In this document: positions 55,439-64,000 of the stretch, one piece after another
Layout: each line of letters starts with the position of its first letter
Numbering within the stretch: position 1 is the first letter of the stretch
Assembly: GCA_033439295.1 (NCBI GenBank)
Contig: JAVTLE010000010.1
Span: 682,001-746,000 of the forward strand
Reading direction: 5' to 3'
Length of the DNA: 64,000 nucleotides
Source: Deuterostichococcus epilithicus
Lineage: Eukaryota; Chlorophyta; Trebouxiophyceae; Prasiolales; Stichococcaceae
Position numbers and translations under genes: made by a program
The notes under the pieces: model-generated
The model's input: the letters and a program-made list of their open reading frames with translations, nothing else
The model's database searches: none
What the model was told of the DNA's origin: nothing

Positions 55439-56560
55439 ATGGCTCAGTGGTAACGCCACCGGGTGCAGCATCTTGGCAAAAAGACTCGAGTCGGAGACGG
55501 CAGTATGCTCGACGTGCAGAGCAAGCAGCAGGCCATTTTCGCAGCCGGTGCGACAGCCGGACTGGTTGGTGAGGCTGCAGCGTCGTCGAGTGGTGTACAA
55601 GTTGAGGTTGAAGAGCGCAGCGATGACGACGGGTCGATGTCAGAGCAGGTGCCTTTCTTTGGACAGAAACCTGGCGAAGCAGGAGACATATCTTCTGTCC
55701 TGTCTCACCACTGTGTCATGTGCTGCCTGGGAGCAATTGTTGTACCTGGCAGATGGTATCATGGGCAGCACAGGATGACATATCTGGCATGACCAAGATG
55801 GCACTTTGAAACGCAGTCCTCATGCTATGCGGCAGAGTTGCCGCCTATCATACTGGGGGAGCTGATGAAATCGCGGCTCATGCGCATCCTGGCGGAGGTG
55901 CGGCGCCTGCAGTAGGCTGCGTGGGGAGATGAGGCGGCCAACCACCAGGACGTCTCGCTGCTTCACGAGGCGGTGCAGAAGCTGCACGGCGCGCAGCCTG
56001 CAGTGGTACTGCGGGACGGGCAGGACATCCTGGCTGTCCTCAACGACAGCCTCGAACTCCTGGGGGAAGGCAAGGTGGCTTTCTGAATCGACAGCATCGA
56101 CCAGCAGCCCTTTCCGCATTGTGCATGCGATCGCCCCAACAACTGCCTGCCTCTGTGTCCAGCCACACTCTTGAGCACACTACATTGTGAGCATCAAAGC
56201 GAAGCAGTCACTGCTGACAACGAATCTGCAGACATTGCTAATGAATTTGTTGTGCGTCATCTGTGCAGTGGCATTCTTCTGCCACTCGACGAGGATATCT
56301 GCCAGACTGCCGATGAGTTCCTGCAGTTTGCTGAGTCGGCTGGTCTGCGAGCAGAAATGCCGAAGCACTTTGCGGCGCTGCGGTACGTGGATCGCTTCTT
56401 TGTGGGCCTTGGCCTTGGACAGCGCTCCACCAACATCATCGGCACCAACATCAGCCAGGCAGGGCGCTCCGCTCTTACACTGCTTCGTCTGACTCGAACC
56501 CTCTGCATTTGCAGGTTAAACCATACAGGATCGGTAATTTGATGGTTGTTGTTCAAGCAG
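54320..56560 (+). repeat. 1.1-kb tandem duplication, two full units and a partial third
   Basis: Units are offset by about 1118 bases. Matching landmarks are the GCAGTGTGCTCGACGCTCAG-type block (54358 and 55499), the GGCGGAGGTGCGGCGCCTGCAG block (54760 and 55890) and the GAGGATATCTGC block (55168 and 56291). A third unit starts near 56541 (GATGGCTCAG plus about 30 bases) and then diverges. Identity is moderate, so the duplication is not recent. Confidence 0.85.
55439..56540 (+). pseudogene. Unknown gene, copy B of the tandem duplication, damaged
   Basis: Copy B repeats the three segments: SMLDVQSKQQAIFAAGATAG from about 55500, ELMKSRLMRILAEVRRLQ near 55860, and SGILLPLDEDICQTADEFLQ from about 56270. 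The second segment is interrupted by TAG at 55913-55915 where copy A has TGG (Trp). The third is open and looks better preserved than in copy A, with the helical stretch MPKHFAALRYVDRFFVGLGL. Function is unknown. Confidence 0.5.
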
Positions 56561-57684
56561 GATGGCTCAGGCAGTGGTGACGCCGCTGGTTGCAGCAGCA
56601 GGCTCTGGACCTTCGGCGCCCTCCGTCCCACAGTGCTTTTACGAAGTGCCACCGCTCGACCATCATGCATTCACCGGCAGCCCATGGAGAAGGGTTCGAC
56701 TTTTACCCTCATCTTGTGGCAGGATACTTTTTTTGCCACCTCCAGCGGGCTGCGGCTCCGAGTCTGTGAAGGAGGGCGGCAAGCGAGTGGTGGCTGGGGT
56801 ACACAGGAGGCTTCCCTAGAAAAGTGGGAGCTGGTGTCCATCGTTCATCACCCGGTGCCGCCGCCCTGCAGCAAGATGAATGATGTTCCGGTGTTGCGGC
56901 ATTGAAGTCATCATCCTGCACCCTGCTTCCAGTTTCAAGATCGATGATATGCTTACGTGTTGCACATGAGGGATCTGCGGCTGGCGAGTGGGACGGCTCG
57001 ACTAGATCAGAGCGCCTGCTTCAGGGCAGGGGCCAGGCACAGGACCGGGAGTTTGGCATGTGGGTACCTGACGAACAGTGGACTTATCAACAGATTCGAC
57101 AGGATTTTACAATTGTTTAAGAGTCAATTGCAACGAAGGCATGTCATTTGTGAAGGAAACACATGCGCAAAGTAAATTGTCAACACGCACCAGTCCAGCG
57201 AGCTGGACTGGCACGCATGAGTCAAATCACCCAGTCGTGTGGCTGGAATAGGCCACACAAAACACAGACACCACAATTGCTTCGCTCACACTAGCACAAA
57301 ATCTCAAGACTGCCGAAGTGCAATCCCCACGGCATCTCATCCCAAACCCGTGCCGCTGCACGGTCAGCCCCTTTGACTGCCCAACACGCTCAATTCCTCA
57401 CATGCCCAACCTCGCCTGCACACACTTGAAGCATCTATGCATCGACAGCAGACTCCTTCGTCTGGTGAGCGATCATCCCGTGAGCCGTTCGTGCAAGCCT
57501 CCCGGCATGCCCTGCCACCTTCTGCCGGCCGCGAAACTGCACTCACGAAGCCACGGCGACGTTGCTGTCGACTCAAGCAAACATCCCCCCACCTCCCGCG
57601 GGGCGCGCTGCACATGCTTTGCCTCTTGCCGCTGGCCCCGCCCTGGCGGCATGCCACAAGTTCGACGTCACCGCATGCTCCACC
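56541..57684. other. Region between the duplicated gene and the STT7-type gene
   Basis: Plus-strand open frames exist (56562-56819, 85 residues, MAQAVVTPLVAAAG ...; and 56546-56905) but show no family motif and may be remnants of the partial third repeat unit. From about 57120 to 57684 I see nothing except the likely 3' UTR of the minus-strand kinase gene. Confidence 0.35.
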
Positions 57685-60600
57685 TCACTGCCGGGCGCGC
57701 TGCTTCTTGCGGGTGATGTTGAGCGCCTCGCCGACGTTCGAGGCCAGCTTCTTGCGCCGTTGCGCCAGCTGCGAGTTGAAGTGCGCCTGGCGGCCCTGCC
57801 ACCAGGAGACGGTGGAGGACGCATTCTTGAGCGCCTCCGGCACTACGCCCATCTCCTCGCTCATCTCATTGATCTGTGCCTCCGTCAACCCGCCTGACCG
57901 CTGCGTGCCTGCCATGCGCAGCAGGGGGGTTTGATGAGAGACCAGGCGCAATGTCGGAGTCAAGTCGTCGTGCTCATGACAACACGCTGACCGGCGGGCG
58001 ACGTCATGCAGCCAGTGGCCCGGAGACCTCGGAGAGGCGAGCACCACTGCCATGCGGCAACCTATGCCTCGTGAATCTCAGTCGACTTTCGTTTCAAAGG
58101 TTCAAATATTACGAGACTCAAGAGGAACGAGTCGCTTAATGCGACCCGCTGCAAGATGAGTAAAAAAGGCAAGGGGCGGGGGGTGGGGGGCCTATCCCAG
58201 CCATCGAGGCTGCACAATTGCGGCAGAGCACGCACCCTGCGCAGCGGCGCCCAGCCAGGGCTCCGTGAAGGAGGTGGCGGCTTGGCTTGCGGCGGTGCCA
58301 AGGCTCTTGGCGCGTAGCAGCGTCTTGCCGATGGGGGAGGCGGTTATCAGTGGGTGCGCCAGTGCCTGCGCCGCCGTCATCCGCTCCTCCGGCGCATACT
58401 GCACCAGCTGCGAAACGCACAGAACAGCGGCGAGTCATGGTGCGCATATATTGGGCTGTCACCAGCAGGAGGTGAGACTGCTGTTTACTCAAGGATGCCA
58501 TGCGAGCAACCAGACTGCATGGTTTGCAGTCACACATCGACATGATCCAGACGGTTCGAGACTGCTGCCGTGAGGTCGTGGCGGCTCGGACAGGGCACTA
58601 AGACCTGCGGCGCCACTCTGCCAGGGACCTGAAGGGCTGGACCCAGAGCTGCCTGGCGTTTCTCAATACCTGAGTTTCGTTCGCACCTGGCAGGCAAAGT
58701 CCCAGGGGGTGCCATTGTCCAGATCCATGACGGCAAAACCCTCGGCCCAGTCCTTGCCACCCTTCTTCTCCTGCGCCCGTCGCCACGCCTGCAGGTCGTA
58801 GTCTGCCGCCGCCAGGCGCCTGCGCGCATTGTCATGTATCAGTGGATGCAGGCTTGCTACAACATGGTCATGAGAGCTTATCCCAGTCCTTACTGTCCTG
58901 CTTGTTCCTGGCCCCGCTGCCGTGCCGCCAAACTGTAGCACGCCACTGGCAGCCGCCTGTGGTGCCCGGTCTTGTCTTTTCGAAACTGTTTCTGAGCCTC
59001 GGCTCTCGTCCGAGCTGCGCACGGCCCTCGAGGTGCTTGGCGTCAGCGGTGCACCTCGACACGTACCATGACCGGCATGCCTACTGGCTGCACGAGGCCA
59101 GAGAGGCTGCCTCCGAAGTTGGGAGAGGGGAGCAGACGGGCAGGTGCACAGGGCAGAGGACTGCACACTTGTTGAAGGCGGCGAGGCCATTGTCGGACTG
59201 CAGGGGGCCGAAGACCAGCTGCAGGAAGGTGATGCCGGTGGAGTACATGTCGAAGCGGTCCGGGCTGTTGAGGCGCCACAGGATGGGCGACAGCAGCGCC
59301 GCCACCGGCCGCGGTGGCGCCCTGCGAACAACAGGAACAGTCGACAGTCAGTGCTCCTGCTGGATGTGGCACAGGCATCCCCAGACAGCAGGTGACTGAA
59401 GCCTGCATCGCCTTGCTGCACTTCATCGTTGAACAGGGATGACGGCGCAGCGCGAACCAAACACCCACTCAATGCCGCCCCTGACCAAGTCGATGCACAC
59501 CAGGAGCCCAGGGATCCCAAAGACAGCACAAAGAGAGCTACATTTCGGGGGGCGTACCGCGGCGTCTGCGTGGACATGATGTATCTGCACACAGGTGTCA
59601 ACCACGTCAGCGTCGGCATGATACTTGGCAACAAAGCGAAGCGCCATGATGCTGCGAGAGCTCTGAAGTGTGGCATGTCAGACAATGATGCGAGCATGCA
59701 TGCTGTTGTGACGGTGTTGATGATGCCTCACTGCTGCGGCGGTGCATAGCGCGGGTCGAGCAAGAACTCGTTGGGGATGTAGTTGGTGCCAATGCGCAGA
59801 TCCGCCGCAGCGCCCAGGTCGATGAACTTGCAGCATTTGGATACCTCCGATACCATCACGTTCTGCGGCTTCACGTCCCGGTGCACAATGCCTGCGGCGC
59901 AGCCATGTGGGGTTGAGACGTCGGCAGAAGGGTGACTGACCGCCGGTCGAAGGAGTTTCGAAGGCGCAGCGACATGGGCACACAGAGTCCATGTTCGGTC
60001 GGCAGCTTCGTCTTGAGCGCGAGAGGTTCACGAGCACCGCCCAGATGCACATGCACCGCACTGTTCAGACAGAGATGTACCTCCTTGAAACTGGGATGCC
60101 TAGATAGCTGCAGCAACAAAGCAAGAGGGCAAGGATGCCGCACCAGTGTTGTGACAGGCTTTGAGGCCCTCCAGGATCTCCTTCATCATGCCGCGGATGA
60201 TGTTGAGCTTGCGCCGTGGGCTGCGGTTGCTGCTGGGCTGGCTGCGGCCCTTCATGATCGCCTCCGCATTATATGGCCAGTCGCGTTTCTGCGCAGAGAG
60301 CAGAAGAACTTGAAAGCCGGAAACCAAGAATAATCGACAGCTGTGGCGTCCAGAGGTGTGCATTTGCCGAGCAGGTAGCACTCCGAGCGCCTTCCTGCCT
60401 TCGCAACTTGCAGCTGCAGGCAGCCTCGTGCTCGACAACCAGCGTGCCCGGCAGCCAGCGGCTCAACTTCCGCACCGCTGCTGCTCATTTCCACATGAAC
60501 GCGGCGGCTGCCAAAGCCACCCGCAGCGTGTCGTGATGCATGGGTGGACGCCAAAAGATTGCCACATATTAGTTTTGGCACCTACTCAACACTCTCCTCC

Positions 60601-62252
60601 TGTTGCATGTATGTGCGGCAGGGCTGAGACCTGCCCAGGGCGAGGCATCAATCAAGCAGGCCCCAAACATGATAACGTAGCCTGCCCGCACCTGCAGCAG
60701 GTCGAACAGCGTGAAGGCGCCCTCGTATCGCCACACCAACCACAGCAGGTCGGGGCCCTTGACGCACTCCTCCTCGAAAGCGTATAGGAACTCCGCAAAG
60801 GACTTTGGCGCGATGCGCATGATGCGCTCGTTCATCCACACCTCCGGCACGCCAAACTCCTTGGCCTGCACAAGCGCATCCACACATGTCACATCTGCTC
60901 AGGCGCCACCATTTTGAATGCCCGTGGTCGGGTGCGACATGCTGGCAGCAGAAGCTGCAGGGCCGCCTGTGGCCTGAGTTAGCGTGTCAGCGCCGGACTC
61001 GGTCAGCTTGACATGTGTGTAAGAAGCCTGATCACTGTGCGGCAGGCGAATCAGGGCGGCAGGCCAGGACTGTGGACAGGCGATGCTGAAAGCCGCACCT
61101 TCTTGACGACGACAGGCAGCTCCTTTTCGGGGAAAACATCCAGCAGCTCACCGCGGAACACTGTGCCAAAACCCCCTGAAGCAAGCTTCTTGCCCAGCCT
61201 GATGTCCTCCTGTGCGGGCGTGATGCAAGCACTTGAAGCATAACGGCATGTCAGCAACATGCCCATCACAAATGCAGTGTGCCGTGGCATGCAGGAGGTC
61301 GACCACATGCAGAGTCTCGAGTCTGCATCGAGGTGAAAGGCAGGGACAGCAACCGGCTTCACAGAGAGGGAGTGAGAGTACGCTGCGTATGTACCTTGCC
61401 AAAGGCTTTTGTCTTGACGCGCTGCAGCGGGGCTAAGATGTAAGAGTCGATTGCGCCAGCCAGCACCCCTGCGCTTATCCATTGCATTCAGTCGTGTTGG
61501 ATGCTCTTTGGCCGAACGCTTTCGTGTGCTTTCATCCACTCTCACAAAGCGGCACGCACAGGATCTGCAGGCAGCCCACCTGGCGTTGACAGAAGGTACA
61601 GCAGGCCAGTCCCCAGCAGGAGCACCCCTCGCCAGTCCGGGAAGAGTTTCCGCTCCATCCTCAGCGCTGGGTCCAACGTGCTGCATGTGGATCCTTCACT
61701 TGTCAGACTGCTGCAAACCTGCTGCAAACCTCTGCGCGTATTGTCCTTCTAGTCTGGTGCGGCACGGGCTGCAGCCACAGATGAGGGTTCGTGCATGACG
61801 CATGCAAGGACGGCGCTGGCGTGACAAGCGGAGAAGAGCGTCGCGCCATGCCTGCGGTAAATGGCGTCGCCGCAGTTCATGGACGAACACGGCAGTGTCA
61901 CCCGCTCGTAGGCCAGACTGAGGTGCTGCGATAGCTCGGAGAGCTGGCTGACGAGACTGTGGCTGATCATGCCGTGAGGCACAGCGGACGCGGCTGCATG
62001 CAGGGCGTCCGCTGCTGCCGGGTCCAGCGCCTGGCAGGGCACTCCGCGGCGCTGCCTGGGCCTGGGCAACAGGGAAGCTGCGCCCCTGGCGGGCCCTGCC
62101 TGGCTGTCTGACCGCCCGCTGCAGCCGGCTGGCCCGGCTGGATGCTGCCCCAGCGAGGCATGCGCACGGACAGCGGACGATGGGCAGTGGGCTCGAGAGT
62201 GGTGCAAACCGGCTGAGGCCGGCAGCAGCATTGCTGACGTGCTGCTGAACAT
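57685..62252 (-). CDS. STT7: Thylakoid state-transition kinase, STT7/STN7 type
   Basis: Twelve exons in phase: 62252-61852, 61680-61580, 61432-61395, 61209-61099, 60865-60692, 60288-60144, 59891-59732, 59584-59558 (27 nt), 59321-59169, 58819-58687, 58407-58236 and 57908-57685, about 612 residues. A Ser/Ala/Arg-rich transit peptide leads to the lumenal motif [17 protein letters not shown] with the conserved redox Cys pair (about C122 and C127). One membrane helix ([15 protein letters not shown]) and a stromal kinase domain follow: [58 protein letters not shown] and [16 protein letters not shown]. The Cys pair and DLGAAADLR mark STT7/STN7, which phosphorylates LHCII when plastoquinone is reduced. 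The intron after 61852 appears GC-AG; its join restores the conserved IYRSTL. The kinase is predicted active. Confidence 0.9.
58166..58191 (+). other. G-rich tract in an STT7 intron (antisense strand)
   Basis: GGGGCGGGGGGTGGGGGG on the plus strand lies within the intron 57909-58235 of the minus-strand kinase gene. It is C-rich in the transcript, so any quadruplex would form in DNA rather than RNA. Confidence 0.65.
59558..59584 (-). other. 27-nt microexon of the STT7-type kinase
   Basis: It encodes YIMSTQTP plus split codons on both sides (phase 2 in, phase 2 out), a motif conserved in STT7/STN7 directly after the APP(E/Q)Q segment. It is flanked by GCAG and GTACGC in minus sense. Confidence 0.78.
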
Positions 62253-62735
62253 GATGAAGCGTGGCAATCAGACCATGAGTTACCGGCAACACCCGTTCTG
62301 TGACGCTGCAGTGCTACGCAGTGCCTGAGTGCGAGTTGTAGTGTTCCGGAGCAACGTGGCCTTGGCGAGCGCGGACGGCGTGCAGCGAACTAGCAAAGAC
62401 TGTGCAAGACGACAGCCCTGCAATCATAGACGCACACGAGAACGGCGCGATGTGAACGTGATGTGAACCTAAGCGCTCTCAGCCTGGTGTCGAATTGTCG
62501 ATCTCATCCATCGCGTAGTCCGGTCACGTGCATATTTCTTGAATCCCCCGACACACGAATTCGCCGGCAACAGCTCAACGACCAGGCGAGCATTCGAGCA
62601 AGCATTAGAAAGCTAGAGTGCGCATCGTCGTCCGCGCGATGTCACGGCCAAGCTTTGGGTCTGAGATTATGTCGCGTTGAGCTGCAGCTGTCAGCGCCAA
62701 GAACTTCCGGGGCGGTCGGGGGGTGCGCCTGCGGG
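62253..62735. promoter_or_regulatory. Divergent promoter region, STT7 / unknown gene
   Basis: These 483 bases separate two divergent start codons. No light-response or other element was recognised with confidence. Confidence 0.4.
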
Positions 62736-63994
62736 ATGGCATCCGGGTCGTACGCTCAGAAGCACAGCCGCTCGCACAGCAAGAGGCGACACGCAGACCT
62801 GGCGCCTGAAGATCAACCAAGACGCCTGGAGCCGCTCGACTTTGACGCGGTAGGCATTATTCCCGCATTGCGGGCTGCCATGCCTCAGCCGTGCCTTGTA
62901 ACCCTCTGTGCACGTTGGGTGCCTCGCTTCTCCAAGCTGTGCCGTGCCGCGCAGGCATGGTACGGCAGCAAGCACAGGGACCATCGGGCGACGCTGTCGC
63001 TCGACTCGGATCGCAGCAGCCAGCACGGCAGCCCCTCCCGCCGCGGCCGCAGCAGCAGCCAGGGCGGCGCCAGCCCTGGACTCGGGCGGCAGCGGCCGCC
63101 GTCTGGCCACCTGGACGGCGGGTCCGTTGAGCAGCAGCAGCGCAGGGCGCAGCGGCAGCAGCAGCAGCTGCAGGCCGCCATTCCGCCAGAGCTGCGGGGA
63201 GCGCCGCCCTCGAGCCGCAGGGGCACAGATGACGCCGCGCGGAAGGCCCTGATCGCGCACCTGCAAGAGGTAGAAGTTGTTTATTACAACCGCGGCAGCT
63301 CTGCCCATCTGTATGGCATGGATTCAATGCAGTAGGGCGCACGCCTGCAGATGTGGAAATGGCAGGTTGATGTCCTCATTGATGCCTTTCGATGCATTTC
63401 TAGGTGGATGAGGCAATGGCGCGCATTCGGAAGGGGTCCCTGAACAGGCGGGCTCCACTGCCCACTGGCCGACGGCCCAGCAAGGTGCGACAACGTGCCG
63501 CTTGCCGCTGATGCCAGTGAGTCCTCCATGTCAGATCTGCAAGGTCAACGACTGCACGCAGCCTCACAGTCAACACAAGATTCCCTGACTACCGGCATGT
63601 GATGTGCAGAGCCACCAAAGCGCCAGCATGCCGGCGTCGCCGATGCAGAGGGAGCGGGATGTGCCGCCGCCGCCGTACGCCCCGCAGCTGCTGAAGAAGG
63701 CGGAGGCAGGCGGCCAGCCGCAGCGCATCGATCTGCACGCCAATGCAAGCAGGTGCCGCCCAATCCTCCGCATCAGCAACGACTCAAGACACGCTGTAAA
63801 ACACAATTTCGGGCGCTGCAAGATTGCAGGTCAGGGGATAGCAATTCCGACCTTGATGGGTCCATGTCAAGAAGATGCGAGCTGACAAGCCGCCCCCGTA
63901 TGCAGCGGCGCCGCCGCGGCCGCTCAGCAGCGCTTTGCGGCATCGTCGGCGGGCTCGCCGGCGTCATCCATGCGGTCCAGTCCCGGCGGCTCAA
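62736..63994 (+). CDS. Unknown low-complexity protein, 5' part
   Basis: Exons 62736-62849, 62955-63269, 63404-63484 and 63610-63752 join in phase, and the gene runs past the right edge of the window. A fifth exon probably starts near 63920, but its acceptor is unclear. The protein begins MASGSYAQKHSRSHSKRRH and is rich in Ser, Arg, Gln, Gly and Pro, with SRRGRSSSQGGASPG, a Gln-rich run, and two PPPPYA/PPPYA-type motifs. It is probably disordered. No domain is recognised; a nuclear RS-like or scaffolding role is only a guess. Confidence 0.5.
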
Positions 63995-64000
63995 GCCTCG

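Noticed and set aside
56546-56905. Small plus-strand open frames as a new gene
   Set aside because: No splice structure, domain or ortholog motif; they begin in the partial third repeat unit and may be debris, so listed only as a region.
1-64000. CRISPR array, insertion sequence, prophage or bacterial contamination
   Set aside because: No regular 20-40-base repeats with spacers, no transposase or phage motifs, and spliceosomal introns throughout.
1-64000. Non-standard genetic code (TAG or TAA as Gln), prompted by TAG and TAA in the duplicated gene
   Set aside because: TAG terminates MPV17 and HAKAI-like frames, and TAA terminates NSI, ACX and MYSM1-type frames at expected positions, so the standard code holds.

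Overview
The window reads as nuclear DNA of a green alga, probably a core chlorophyte of the trebouxiophycean kind (inference; no species can be named). It is GC-rich. Nearly every gene is split by many short introns with GT-AG or GC-AG borders. The gene set is plant/algal: a thylakoid STT7/STN7-type kinase with a plastid transit peptide, a plastid NSI/SNAT acetyltransferase, a KELP-type DEK_C-PC4 protein, a PTS2 acyl-CoA oxidase and a HAKAI-like RING protein. TGA, TAA and TAG all act as stops. I saw no bacterial operons, viral genes, transposons, CRISPR arrays or convincing tRNA/rRNA genes. Exon borders below were read by hand from splice motifs, reading phase and remembered family motifs; none is backed by RNA data.

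Layout, left to right: 3' end of NOC2 (+, 127-1408); a predicted pseudokinase (-, 1840-4290); a SANT-JAMM histone H2A deubiquitinase, MYSM1/2A-DUB type (+, 4747-9262); OST3/OST6 (-, 9661-11572); NSI/SNAT acetyltransferase (-, 11907-13644); a small DnaJ-type zinc-finger protein (+, 14189-14752) followed after only 79 bp by the DEAD-box helicase ROK1/DDX52 (+, 14832-19151); HAKAI-like RING protein (+, about 19821-20362); a second DEAD-box helicase (-, about 20675-25311); mitochondrial ribosomal protein bL17m (-, 25983-26751); a Golgi-type glycosyltransferase (+, 28038-30108); a helical (BAR-like) protein with a C-terminal PH-like region (+, 30699-36132); a DEK_C protein with four PC4 domains (-, 36720-39679); acyl-CoA oxidase (-, 40837-45921); QTRT2 (+, 46318-48444); MPV17/PMP22 (-, 48628-49988); a SirB1-like protein (+, 50444-53742); a 1.1-kb tandemly duplicated, damaged unknown gene (+, 54222-56540); STT7-type kinase (-, 57685-62252); and the start of an unknown disordered protein (+, 62736 to the right edge).

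The genes do not form one pathway. Themes are ribosome biogenesis and RNA handling (NOC2, ROK1, second DEAD helicase, QTRT2, bL17m, HAKAI), chromatin and transcription (MYSM1-type, 4xPC4), the secretory pathway (OST3/6, glycosyltransferase, BAR/PH), peroxisome (ACX, possibly MPV17/PMP22) and plastid (STT7, NSI).

The most unusual signals are structural. Introns repeatedly hold degraded tandem copies (echoes) of the edge of the neighbouring exon, splice site included. Telomere-like G/T tracts lie within the first 4-10 bases of at least five introns. Eight or so introns look GC-AG. Two essential reading frames depend on 12- and 14-nt microexons. The most unusual protein is the KELP-like protein with four PC4 domains arranged as two fused pairs.
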